From NCBI GenBank assembly GCA_027317055.1, contig DAHVFK010000023.1, forward strand, positions 1 through 17,478: a stretch of 17,478 bases of DNA. Reading direction: 5' to 3'. Every line of letters starts with the position of its first letter. Position 1 is the stretch's first letter. The notes below the pieces were generated by a model that saw nothing but the letters and a program-made list of their open reading frames with translations, was not told the DNA's origin and ran no database searches. Position numbers and translations under genes: made by a program. Below are positions 8,256 to 14,733 of the stretch, in pieces. Source of the stretch: Betaproteobacteria bacterium (GTDB lineage Bacteria > Pseudomonadota > Gammaproteobacteria > Burkholderiales > SG8-39).

Positions 8256-9282
8256 TGCGCTCGCTCCCGCGTTCGCGAACTCGATCCATGCCGGAATCGA
8301 TCCCGCGCTGACGGCTGTGGGCGCGACTCTTGATCACGTCCTTGGAGACCTGGCGCTCACGCAGCTTCCGCTCGTGGTCCTCCGAAAGCTGCCAGCTTCG
8401 TTCGTCCGCCCGCTGGGCAAGGCCAAGTCCTGAAAGAAACTGCAGACGATCGATCTCTTGTTCGGCTCGAATCCGAGAACCCTCATTGAGTGGTTGGAAC
8501 TGGTCATACGTGACGACGCCATTTCCATCGGCCTTTCTCTGCAAGGCCCGGTCGATCTCCGTCCACTGCTCGCGTCTGATAACTCGCTCCCGCGCCCGCA
8601 GCATCTCCGGCTCCAGACGCGGACCCAGCTCGCGCGTCGCGATCTCCTGGCTGCGGATACGAATGCCCGAGCGCAAATACTCACGATTGATCTCTAACGG
8701 CCTGCCGTTCTCCCGAACACCACGGACCAGCAGATGAACATGCGCGTCGTCCGTGTTGTGATGATCGATCGCGACCCACTCCAGCTTCGTGTCGAGGTCG
8801 CGTTTCATCTGACCGACCAGCTCCCGCACATGTTCGCGAAGGTTGAGGCGATCGGCGTCCTCGGGTGAGACGATGAATCGCCACATAAGTTCGTCGCTCT
8901 TTTCCCAGTCTCTGACCGTGGTGAGCATGTCGATTTCCTCGTGCTCCGCGTCGAACCCCAACCCCTTGGCAAATTCTTGTTGCGCGCCGGGGCGAGCGAG
9001 GTAGCGCGCGTGCGCTGCCCACGCACCGCTCCGGCGGTTGCGCGAGAATGACGCCTTGACCACGCTGCGCCGCGCGTATGCCGGTGGTTCTGAGACTCGA
9101 ACTCGCGCCGCGCGCATCCCGCTCAGACTTCCGCTCGCCTGCTGTTGGCGGAGACCTCGCCGCACGCCCATCCGCCGCAACGCTCGCGCCCACCACGGCA
9201 CAAGTTTGCGCGGACGCTCCGCATGCTCGTGGCGAAGCTTGATATCGACCTCCCTCTGTCGCAGGAACCTAGGCCGTTTCAT
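8248..9282 (-). CDS. Relaxase of the VirD2/DUF3363 type, short form
   Basis: The protein is 344 residues. A conserved block YARRSVVKASFSRNRRSGAW (about 69-88) leads to AHARYLARPG with a candidate nucleophilic tyrosine at residue 94. The metal-binding histidine motif is AIDHHNTDDAHVHLLVRG (171-188: His174/175, His181, His183), typical of relaxases that nick oriT and attach covalently to the transferred strand. After it come the segments seen at the start of the DUF3363 region (QWTEIDRALQRKADG and LQFLSGLGLAQR). Related relaxases, such as RlxS of Tn4371-like elements, are usually well above 500 residues, so this one appears to lack most of the C-terminal domain. No frame disruption is visible at the end, and the stop is tightly joined to traG. 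Confidence 0.9.
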   Translation of the reverse strand: MKRPRFLRQREVDIKLRHEHAERPRKLVPWWARALRRMGVRRGLRQQQASGSLSGMRAARVRVSEPPAYARRSVVKASFSRNRRSGAWAAHARYLARPGAQQEFAKGLGFDAEHEEIDMLTTVRDWEKSDELMWRFIVSPEDADRLNLREHVRELVGQMKRDLDTKLEWVAIDHHNTDDAHVHLLVRGVRENGRPLEINREYLRSGIRIRSQEIATRELGPRLEPEMLRARERVIRREQWTEIDRALQRKADGNGVVTYDQFQPLNEGSRIRAEQEIDRLQFLSGLGLAQRADERSWQLSEDHERKLRERQVSKDVIKSRAHSRQRGIDSGMDRVRERGSERNG

Positions 9283-9685
9283 CGCAGACCTCGGTCAATG
9301 CCTCGGTGAGGGCGGGTACCAGCTTGGTCGGATTCTCCGGTGTCTGCCCGCCCAGCGCCTCGATGATCTCGCGGACCTGCCCGCTGCTGAGCGTGATCGC
9401 ATGCAGATCCTGCGCGCGCCGCCATGACTTCCACGCGCGCTTGCCCGTCGCCCGTTCGTCGAGTTTCTTGCGTCCGATTGTCGCAACGTGCGCGCGCTGC
9501 GAAGTCGTAAGTCTGCTGGCCTCCTGCGCGACGCTCAGTAGTGCGCCCAACAGAAAGTCGGGCGGTTCCAGATCGAGCCCCGCCAGTGCGATCAGTCCGC
9601 CGAGGTTGGCGAGATGATGCACACGGAGTCCTTGCTCAGGGCTGTGACTGTTGCCATTGCCGTTCCCGTTACCGTTGCTGCTCAT
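9269..9685 (-). CDS. Unknown protein between traF and relaxase, with an Asn-Gly repeat
   Basis: I do not recognise this family. From the ATG at 9685 it has 138 residues, beginning MSSNGNGNGNGNSHSPEQGL, an Asn-Gly repeat that is probably a flexible N-terminus. The rest is helical and basic (SQRAHVATIGRKKLDERATG, WKSWRRAQDLHAITLSSGQV). The frame is open 48 codons further upstream inside traF. The internal ATG is preferred because it lies 5 bp after the traF stop, although the Shine-Dalgarno there is weak. The 3' end overlaps the relaxase start by 14 bp. Its basic character and position just before the relaxase suggest a relaxosome accessory protein; that is inference. Confidence 0.7.
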   Translation of the reverse strand: MSSNGNGNGNGNSHSPEQGLRVHHLANLGGLIALAGLDLEPPDFLLGALLSVAQEASRLTTSQRAHVATIGRKKLDERATGKRAWKSWRRAQDLHAITLSSGQVREIIEALGGQTPENPTKLVPALTEALTEVCDETA

Positions 9686-9690
9686 GGCAT

Positions 9691-10296
9691 TCACCACAGA
9701 ACGACCGGTTTGATCTCGCCGCGTACGTTCGCTAGCGGAACGGGGCCGAAATAGCGCGAGTCCCAACTCCGGCGATCGTTGAAGCCGAACAGCCACACCT
9801 GACCCGCTGCGACTCGATAGCTGCCCCACGCGATATGCCGAAGTGGACGGCCCGCGCTGTCACGCGCTGCAACAGCGCTGCGCTTGAAACGCACGCCGTT
9901 CACGGTGACCCATCCGGGTTCGATCTCGACAATGTCCCCGGCAAGAGCGCCTGCGATCTTGCCAACTGGCTCTGCGTTCCCAGAGCATGCGCCGGTGCGC
10001 AGATATCCGTGGGCCAGACCTTCCTGGGCGATCGCAATCGGCAGGCAGGCAGCGACCAGATCACCGCGCTGGAATTTGCCGGGGACGACGCGGTATACGC
10101 CTGCAGGGGCGGCGCTGTCCGTGTTCGAAATCAGGACGCCGAACGCATTACCGACCGCGACTAGGATCGCTGCCGCGATTGCAATTCCGGCCATCGTCCC
10201 GATGGGTCCGCGAGCACCTTCGAGACGCTGAAAATGCAGGCGCTGAGCAAGCGATCCGGCGGGGTTTTCTGCCGTGCTGTACAGTGTGCTGGTCAT
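9691..10296 (-). CDS. traF: TraF, S26-family pilin-maturation peptidase
   Basis: The protein is 201 residues. One N-terminal membrane segment (GIAIAAAILVAVGNAFGVLI, about 37-56) is followed by NTDSAAPAGVYRV, the signal-peptidase-like box with the candidate catalytic Ser61. Lys113 in PVGKIAGALAGDIVEI fits the family's general-base position, and NDRRSWDSRYFGPVP near 173-187 is the conserved C-terminal box. In RP4, TraF is a periplasm-facing protease that trims and cyclises the TrbC pilin, and trbC is present downstream in this operon. The ATG follows GGAGGC by a few bases and overlaps the stop of the preceding small ORF as ATGA. Confidence 0.93.
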   Translation of the reverse strand: MTSTLYSTAENPAGSLAQRLHFQRLEGARGPIGTMAGIAIAAAILVAVGNAFGVLISNTDSAAPAGVYRVVPGKFQRGDLVAACLPIAIAQEGLAHGYLRTGACSGNAEPVGKIAGALAGDIVEIEPGWVTVNGVRFKRSAVAARDSAGRPLRHIAWGSYRVAAGQVWLFGFNDRRSWDSRYFGPVPLANVRGEIKPVVLW

Positions 10297-10478
10297 GGCC
10301 GCCTCCGAGGGGGAAAGGCCACGAGTTCGTTGGAGAATCCGCCGAAAATGCCGTGCCGTACCGCAGGTCCTTTATCTTGCTCTACGAACGACCGGCCTTT
10401 CCCCCTCTCCAACGCACCCTCCGAATCGACTCCTTCCGCGCGCCGCAAAGCGGCTGAGAAATTTCTGAAAATCCTCAC
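10293..10478 (-). CDS. Possible 61-aa gene coupled on both sides
   Basis: This short frame starts at a GTG that overlaps the TGA of the upstream gene (GTGA) and ends with a TGA that overlaps the traF ATG (ATGA). The sequence GGAGAAAG lies just before the GTG. Exact 4-bp overlaps on both sides match the junction style of this operon, which is the main reason to take it seriously. The peptide is basic and rich in Arg and Gly (FSAALRRAEG, VAFPPRRRP) and resembles nothing I recognise. The same DNA contains a perfect 14-bp inverted repeat. The alternative is that this is a non-coding interval (oriT or leader) in which the frame is open by chance. Confidence 0.35.
   Translation of the reverse strand: MRIFRNFSAALRRAEGVDSEGALERGKGRSFVEQDKGPAVRHGIFGGFSNELVAFPPRRRP
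10307..10407. repeat. Perfect 14-bp inverted repeat upstream of traF
   Basis: GAGGGGGAAAGGCC at 10307-10320 is the exact reverse complement of GGCCTTTCCCCCTC at 10394-10407. A second, weaker complementarity continues inward (GTTCGTTGGAGA against GTTCGTAGAGCA when the right side is complemented). The repeat sits in the interval before traF, inside the possible 61-aa frame. It may be part of oriT or a leader hairpin controlling traF. Confidence 0.6.
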
Positions 10479-10720
10479 TGCACTTTCTCCGTTCCAGCTT
10501 CAGTTGCACGGCCATTCAGCTTCCGGCCCGGCCGAGGCGTACCTTCGAGCTCAGCCTTGATCTGCTTGCAGAGGCGCCACATCGCCGCCGTAATCGTCTC
10601 GCCAAGATCGAAGCCCGCGTCTTCGGCCCGGCTGCGCAGTTGATCGATCTCGCGCTTGAGCGCCGCTGGCAGCTTGAAGGTGATCGCTTCGCTTTCCTGT
10701 TTGCGTTTGAGAACTCCCAT
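10475..10720 (-). CDS. Small putative DNA-binding protein (ribbon-helix-helix-like)
   Basis: The protein is 81 residues and starts MGVLKRKQESEAITFKLPAA. The segment ITFKLPAALKREIDQLRSRAEDAGFDLGETITAAM has the strand-helix-helix pattern of ribbon-helix-helix proteins, in which a short strand (ITFKLP) contacts DNA. The C-terminal tail is basic (GTPRPGRKLNGR). AAGGAGAAA seven bases before the ATG supports the start. It follows trbI by about 30 bp and precedes the traF-relaxase genes, so it may be an autoregulator of the transfer operon or a relaxosome component binding oriT. A specific family name cannot be given. Confidence 0.75.
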   Translation of the reverse strand: MGVLKRKQESEAITFKLPAALKREIDQLRSRAEDAGFDLGETITAAMWRLCKQIKAELEGTPRPGRKLNGRATEAGTEKVQ

Positions 10721-10752
10721 CGCATTTCTCCTTCAAAGATTGGATTGCCGAT

Positions 10753-11880
10753 TTACTTCCCGTACGGGCCGGGGAATACGAGGTCTTGGGTGATCATCAC
10801 GTCGAACTGGTAACCCGGCCGGATTTCAATCGTTGGCGGCCGATTCAATCCCTGCCCCATCATCTGCTGACCGAGAGCACCGAATTGTCCCGAGGCGGCT
10901 GAACCGGCCGTCTGGCTCGCCATCGCCCACTGATTCGGTTGGTAGTAACCATATGGTCCGTAGGTGCCGCCGCCACCGAACGCTGCCATCTGTCCGACCG
11001 CCTGTCCGGCGCTGATCAGGCTCATGACGGCGGCAGTTCCAAACGTTGCGAGATAGTGGTGGTCGACCTGATCGGAGAAGCCGGCGTAGCCGCTCTGATC
11101 AGCGCCCGGCATCATCGGCAGATTCATGCTGGCGGTGTTCGGAAAGATAAGCCGCTGCCATGCGATCTGAACGCGCTGCTGACCGTACGAAGATGCGTTC
11201 TGATAGGCGCCTATGAGCCGACTCCCCTGCGGGATCAGAACCGATCTGCCGGTCGCGCTGTCGAGGACGTTCTGGCTGACCTGCGCGAGGATTGGCCCCG
11301 GCAAATCTGAATTGATGCCGCTGATCAGAACAGCGGGGAGGATGCTTCCCGCCATCACCGTGTACGGTGAAGCCGCGGGATGAACGCTTATCGCCGGGTT
11401 GTTTTGATCACCGGAGATATACGAGTCGGCTTGCTGTCCTTTAGCGCTCGCGATTTCGAGTGTTCCGCCGCTATGAAACGCCTGCACCATCTCCGGCGAT
11501 TCGAGCGCCTTCATGTATTTCTCTTCGGCCCATTGCGCATACCGGCTGGGAGGCTTCGGCGCGCTGGGCTGAACGGGGGCCTGGGAGATCGGCAGGGCCA
11601 GCATCGGCATCACCGTCGGCGCCGCGTGGGGCAGCGCGCCATGAGCTGCGAGGTCTTCGATTTCGCCCCGATCTCGCGCTGCTGAGCCTGGGTCATCCGC
11701 CAATTTCTGGGAAGCGGAACTTTGACTGGTTCCTGAGGACTGGACCCCGAGTGCAAGCGCTACTCCTCCGACCATCGCGACCGCGACGAAAACAACACCG
11801 AGGAGACGGTTGAAACGACCGCCCCCGAGATGCTCCTGTTCCTGCTCTTCCTGTTCTTGAATCACGTCTGCTGTTGCCAT
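10753..11880 (-). CDS. trbI: TrbI, VirB10-family channel protein
   Basis: The protein is about 375 residues from the ATG. A short cytoplasmic N-terminus (QEQEEQEQEHLGGGRFNRLL) is followed by one membrane segment (VVFVAVAMVGGVALALGV), a Pro-rich periplasmic linker, and a C-terminal beta-barrel domain with the VirB10 signature stretches MAGSILPAVLISGINSDLPG, SVLIPQGSRLIGAY, and a C-terminal RPGYQFDVMITQDLVF. VirB10/TrbI spans both membranes and forms the core complex with TrbG and TrbF. Two starts are possible: a GTG at 11889 overlapping the trbG stop, and the ATG at 11880 with a perfect GAGGTGA five bases upstream. The ATG is preferred on Shine-Dalgarno strength. Confidence 0.96.
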   Translation of the reverse strand: MATADVIQEQEEQEQEHLGGGRFNRLLGVVFVAVAMVGGVALALGVQSSGTSQSSASQKLADDPGSAARDRGEIEDLAAHGALPHAAPTVMPMLALPISQAPVQPSAPKPPSRYAQWAEEKYMKALESPEMVQAFHSGGTLEIASAKGQQADSYISGDQNNPAISVHPAASPYTVMAGSILPAVLISGINSDLPGPILAQVSQNVLDSATGRSVLIPQGSRLIGAYQNASSYGQQRVQIAWQRLIFPNTASMNLPMMPGADQSGYAGFSDQVDHHYLATFGTAAVMSLISAGQAVGQMAAFGGGGTYGPYGYYQPNQWAMASQTAGSAASGQFGALGQQMMGQGLNRPPTIEIRPGYQFDVMITQDLVFPGPYGK

Positions 11881-11885
11881 GGCTG

Positions 11886-12833
11886 TCACCTCGCTCCGCC
11901 CGCATAGGAAATGATCACGCGGTCTTGATCGCGGCCCACGCCGGAGACCAGGATCGCGTCGCTGAAGAGCCGGTCGACGACGTAGTAATTTCCCTTGACC
12001 CGGTAGTTCACCATCTGGGTTCCGCTGCCGGCGTTGATGAGGAGCGCGGGAGCCTCACTCGACCTCATCCCGGCCGGCATCTGCACATACACGTGAGAGC
12101 CGTCATCGAAGGCACGAACGGGCTTCCACGGAATGTTTGGCCCTGCGACGGTGTACGCGAAGTTGAGCTGTGCCGGATCGACCGCAGCGACCTTCACGAT
12201 GTTGCCGGAATCACCCGGCGGATCGGCCGCTTCCTGCTTAGCGCTCGCTACGGCTGTATCGGCAGCTTTCATCGTCTCGGCCAGCTCGTCGGGGTAGTAG
12301 AACTCCACCTCCTGCATTGCGCGCCCCCGCGACCGGAGCAGCAGGTGGTAAATGTGCTTCGTGGTGTAGATCGTCAGGTTGGTTTCGATCCCCGGAACCT
12401 GCGGCTTTACTGCCAGGTGAGGGACGGCATTGCGCGGATCGCCGGAGGCGGCCGGCGTCGCCATCCAGCGCTCGGTATCTCCCAGCGCAACGTCGGTAAT
12501 CGTCTCACCCGGCTGAAGCTGAATGTCGGTGGTGCGCAGCGGTGCGCAATCGACCGCCGGCTCCGGCTTTTCGTTGTACGGATAGAGCGTGTACTCGGCC
12601 GTTCGGTAGACGAGCCATTTGCCGTCTTGCTGATGCTCTTTGAGTGCGGCCTGCACCTCGGCCGGCTGCTGGGCGAGTAGTTGCGCTCCGGTCGGCGGTG
12701 GTGGCGTTGCAGACGACTCCGCTGGAGCCTCTGTTACGATCTTCAGTGGCGGTGGCGTGGATGCTTGTTGCTGACTCGCGCACGCACTCAGTACGAGCGC
12801 GAGCATTACGCTGCCTGCGGCTATAGACTTCAT
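11886..12833 (-). CDS. trbG: TrbG, VirB9-family outer-membrane core lipoprotein
   Basis: The protein is 315 residues. It starts MKSIAAGSVMLALVLSACAS, with a lipobox LSAC giving Cys18 as the lipidated residue. A Pro-rich linker leads into the VirB9/TrbG fold, with TAEYTLYPYNEKPEPAVDCA, the ITDVALGDTERWMATPA block, TNLTIYTTKHIYHLLL, and the C-terminal MVNYRVKGNYYVVDRLFSDA region. TrbG forms the outer-membrane part of the core channel with TrbI. GGGAGGA lies about eight bases before the ATG. The TGA overlaps the alternative GTG start of trbI and forms part of the trbI Shine-Dalgarno. TrbF precedes it by 24 bp. Confidence 0.96.
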   Translation of the reverse strand: MKSIAAGSVMLALVLSACASQQQASTPPPLKIVTEAPAESSATPPPPTGAQLLAQQPAEVQAALKEHQQDGKWLVYRTAEYTLYPYNEKPEPAVDCAPLRTTDIQLQPGETITDVALGDTERWMATPAASGDPRNAVPHLAVKPQVPGIETNLTIYTTKHIYHLLLRSRGRAMQEVEFYYPDELAETMKAADTAVASAKQEAADPPGDSGNIVKVAAVDPAQLNFAYTVAGPNIPWKPVRAFDDGSHVYVQMPAGMRSSEAPALLINAGSGTQMVNYRVKGNYYVVDRLFSDAILVSGVGRDQDRVIISYAGGAR

Positions 12834-12857
12834 CGCGCTTCCTCCCTTGTGGCCGGG

Positions 12858-13526
12858 CTATCCCTGCTGCTCGGTCCAGCTGATTTGCGTCACGTAAAAT
12901 CCGAGCGGATTGCTTATGATCGCGGCGTCGGAGTTGGGCGGGACGATCTGCGTCTGCAGTACAGCCTCCCAGTGCGTGGGCGCTCCGATAACGACTCCGT
13001 TCAGATCGCGTTGCTGCTCCGACCAGCGCACCTGGTAGCTGCTGGGCGAGAGCTGAAGAATCGAATCGATCTGGATCGAGACGGTCTGCTTCTCCGCGAG
13101 CTTGAAGGGGTTATGAGTGAAGCCGTCGGAGTGGTAGTAAGCGTCGAGGAACCTGTCCGCCGCGCCGCGCGCATGCGCGAGTAGCGAATTGAGCATCTGA
13201 TGTTCGACCTGCGCGTCGCTGGTAACCGATCGCGCATTGTGAATGAACGCCGCGACTTCGTAACGCTGCATTCGCGCGGTTACATCCGGAACGGACGTGG
13301 GAGTGAGCGGCTGCGGAACGGTCAGCGCGTATCCGAGTTTGTCGACTTCAACGACGTAGGGAATGTAGCGGCTTCGGCTGATGAGCCAGACCATCCCGCT
13401 GGCGAGAATCAGCGAGAGCAGCAGCAGCCCGCCGGCCGCTATCTGCCAGTTGCGTTTGCCGAGAACGAGATCGGCGTAACGCTCATCCCACTCTCGACGC
13501 GCCTCGACGTAGAGATTCGCACCCAT
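12858..13526 (-). CDS. trbF: TrbF, VirB8-family inner-membrane protein; first gene of the operon
   Basis: The protein is about 222 residues from the ATG at 13526; a GTG at 13535 would add three. A cytoplasmic N-terminus (ANLYVEARREWDERYADL) precedes one membrane segment (AAGGLLLLSLILASGMVWLI). A periplasmic VirB8-like domain follows, with RSRYIPYVVEVDKLGYAL, ARGAADRFLDAYYHSDGFTH, and YQVRWSEQQRDLNG. VirB8/TrbF nucleates assembly of the core complex at the inner membrane. The ATG is favoured because GAGGAG lies at about ten bases; the same motif is too close to the GTG. It is the first gene of the minus-strand operon, and about 180 bp of non-coding DNA separates it from the tRNA fragment. Confidence 0.95.
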   Translation of the reverse strand: MGANLYVEARREWDERYADLVLGKRNWQIAAGGLLLLSLILASGMVWLISRSRYIPYVVEVDKLGYALTVPQPLTPTSVPDVTARMQRYEVAAFIHNARSVTSDAQVEHQMLNSLLAHARGAADRFLDAYYHSDGFTHNPFKLAEKQTVSIQIDSILQLSPSSYQVRWSEQQRDLNGVVIGAPTHWEAVLQTQIVPPNSDAAIISNPLGFYVTQISWTEQQG

Positions 13527-13572
13527 CGCTCGCACGCTCCTCGCAACCGACGTTTCGATGCGTCGATTGACA

Positions 13573-13613
13573 GTCCGAGAACTGTCCGACTTTTGTCCGA
13601 GTTCTTACTCGGA
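13573..13613. promoter_or_regulatory. Candidate operator: three GTCCGA repeats at 11-bp spacing plus an inverted half
   Basis: GTCCGA occurs at 13573, 13584, and 13595, exactly 11 bp apart, so all copies face the same side of the helix. The third copy also forms an inverted repeat, TCCGAG-6 bases-CTCGGA, at 13596-13613. The array lies 46 to 87 bp upstream of the trbF start, where a regulator of the transfer operon would act. Ribbon-helix-helix proteins often bind tandem short repeats of this kind, and two such genes lie in this operon. A clear -10/-35 pair could not be identified. Confidence 0.55.
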
Positions 13614-13708
13614 AGAGGTGAGAAACGAACCAACGACGAGAGCGGAAATGCCCCGATTTAATTGGGTCTGGTTGAACTATGTTGGGGCGTGTTGCAAGCG
13701 GGGATCGA

Positions 13709-13762
13709 TTCGTAATCAGCAGGTCGTCGGTTCGACTCCGACGGGTGGCTCCAAAAAATCCA
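13709..13762 (+). repeat. 3' half of tRNA-Thr(CGU) plus 10 bp: attachment-site copy 1
   Basis: The segment starts TTCGTAATCAGCAGG, with a CGT anticodon loop. It continues with an intact T-arm (GTCGG-TTCGACT-CCGAC), the 3' acceptor strand GGGTGGC, an encoded TCCA, and then AAAAATCCA. No matching 5' half (GCCACCC and a D-arm) precedes it, so this is not a working tRNA. A 3' tRNA fragment at the edge of a conjugation operon is the usual mark of a tyrosine-recombinase element integrated in a tRNA gene. Because the fragment reads left to right, the intact tRNA should lie far to the left, at the other end of the ICE. Confidence 0.8.
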
Positions 13763-13931
13763 GGACTTTTGCCACTTCAGGGCCTTCGTTCAACTCCGAC
13801 TGCGCCCAATTTTGCGCCCCTTCCCGCGCGACTCCGACTCCCCCGCCACGATCTTCAAGCCCCGCGATCACGGCTTCTTTACATTTAACCTTTGCACAGC
13901 GGCCTCCGAAGACACCGCTAAAAGCCGCCGG
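13763..13931. other. Non-coding spacer between att copy 1 and the toxin gene
   Basis: No supported gene is visible. It contains one copy of a 16-bp repeat (13804-13819). On the minus strand a frame is open across it and into the tRNA fragment (GAQNWAQSELNEG, then VAKVLDFLEPPVG). This could be the degraded tail of an integrase that once read toward the tRNA, but the evidence is weak. Confidence 0.3.
13804..13819. repeat. 16-bp direct repeat, copy A
   Basis: GCCCAATTTTGCGCCC occurs here and again at 14573-14588 in the same orientation. The two copies lie near the two ends of the tRNA-fragment-bounded islet. They may be remnants of integration events or of integrase 3' ends. Confidence 0.6.
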
Positions 13932-14187
13932 TTAGCCGACGAGGCGATCATATTCGGCGTGATCGCCGATCCAAGAACCACAAGATCCCGCCCTCGACAT
14001 CAACGCCGAGGGTGCGATGATGAAGGCCTACTCGGGAAGACCAAAAGCGGCTCACACGCTTGAGATGAAGAGAAGGGTGACGAGGATCATCTTTGAGAAG
14101 GCGATATTTCTCATCGGCCAAGCGCTGGACTGCCGGTCGCAGGCCCCGGTAGCAGGCCCAAAACTTCGGGGAGGCGAAGTGCCTCAA
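13932..14187 (-). pseudogene. RelE/ParE-like toxin, frameshifted near its C-terminus
   Basis: The frame from the ATG at 14187 runs to a TGA at 13948 and encodes 79 residues starting MRHFASPKFWACYRGLRPAV. The following RLADEKYRLLKDDPRHPSLH and SRVGLHHRTLGVDVEGG stretches are typical of a compact RelE/ParE-type mRNA-interferase or gyrase-poison fold. The end is odd: it reads ILWFLDRRSRRI. Removing one A at 13973-13974 instead gives LWFWIGDHAEYDRLVG and a stop at 13932, which is the normal ending of this family. The annotated span therefore covers the ancestral gene. The ATG overlaps the antitoxin stop as ATGA. The extra base is either a real inactivating mutation or a sequence error. Confidence 0.75.
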
Positions 14188-14384
14188 AATTCGGTGGATT
14201 TGCTCCCCGCATGGTCGCGAAGGGCTTCATCGGCAAGCGCGTCGAGTTTCCCCGCGGTTACGTCTCGCTCGATCTGACGATCCCATGCGGCCGCATCAAA
14301 CCCGGCGAACCACTGCCGAAACTGTGCAAGTTCCTCAGCCGAGAGACCGGAGACTCTCTTCTCGAGCGCTTCGAGTTTACTCAT
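14184..14384 (-). CDS. Antitoxin of the RelE/ParE-like pair
   Basis: The protein is 66 residues, starting MSKLEALEKRVSGLSAEELA and continuing QFRQWFAGFDAAAWDRQIER, then a short acidic-basic tail. Small helical proteins with EFRQWF..FDA.AWDRQIE are found directly upstream of RelE/ParE-like toxins in many genomes, and I take this as their antitoxin. The stop overlaps the toxin start by 4 bp, the usual antitoxin-first arrangement ensuring coupled translation. The Shine-Dalgarno sequence is poor. If the toxin frameshift is real, the antitoxin is intact but has lost its partner. Confidence 0.72.
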   Translation of the reverse strand: MSKLEALEKRVSGLSAEELAQFRQWFAGFDAAAWDRQIERDVTAGKLDALADEALRDHAGSKSTEF

Positions 14385-14436
14385 GGAAGAGACGATACCA
14401 CCTCCTCTTTTCGCGGGCTAACGCCTATCCGGTGAG

Positions 14437-14474
14437 CAGCCGCCCACGCATGCACCCGTGTGGGCAGGTGGCTG
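14437..14474. repeat. Strong bulged hairpin upstream of the antitoxin gene
   Basis: CAGCC pairs with GGCTG at the outside. An inner stem GCCCACGC/GTGTGGGC (14442-14465, one G-T pair) closes an 8-base loop, with an AGGT bulge on the right side. There is no T-run on either side, so it is not a standard terminator. It could be an operator for the toxin-antitoxin promoter or a recombination-related palindrome. Confidence 0.45.
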
Positions 14475-14572
14475 TAATTCCAGTCGCGCCGAAGGCCGAA
14501 GGGATAGAAAGGCGGCCCGGTGGCGACCATCTTTCGATCGGAAATCGTCTCGCGGATAGCGAAAGTCGCGGT

Positions 14573-14588
14573 GCCCAATTTTGCGCCC
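14573..14588. repeat. 16-bp direct repeat, copy B
   Basis: Exact copy of GCCCAATTTTGCGCCC found at 13804-13819. It lies 145 bp before the second tRNA-Thr fragment. Confidence 0.6.
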
Positions 14589-14733
14589 TCACTGCGTACC
14601 GCCGCCGATCACCCGATGTCGATCGGTATCATCAATCAACGTGCCGGAACTCCCTATGCCCCAGCGATTTTGTTGATTCCGAGTATTAAGGAATGAGACC
14701 GATTAATCTCGATGTCTTGGAGCTGAAATACAC

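Larger units (their letters stand above)
14385..14733. other. Intergenic region upstream of the antitoxin
   Basis: No credible gene is seen. A 65-aa minus-strand frame over 14381-14578 has no recognisable features. The region holds a strong hairpin (14437-14474), the second copy of the 16-bp repeat (14573-14588), and decayed sequence next to the second tRNA fragment. Confidence 0.4.

Noticed and set aside
13660..13756. A complete functional tRNA-Thr gene
   Set aside because: The 3' half is good, but no D-arm or complementary 5' acceptor strand (GCCACCC) lies upstream.
13558..13935. Plus-strand frames crossing the first tRNA fragment
   Set aside because: They translate the tRNA 3' half (QQVVGSTPTGGSKK); this is a known artefact of tRNA sequence.
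14381..14578. 65-aa minus-strand ORF upstream of the antitoxin
   Set aside because: No Shine-Dalgarno, no recognisable composition or motif, and it contains one arm of a strong palindrome.
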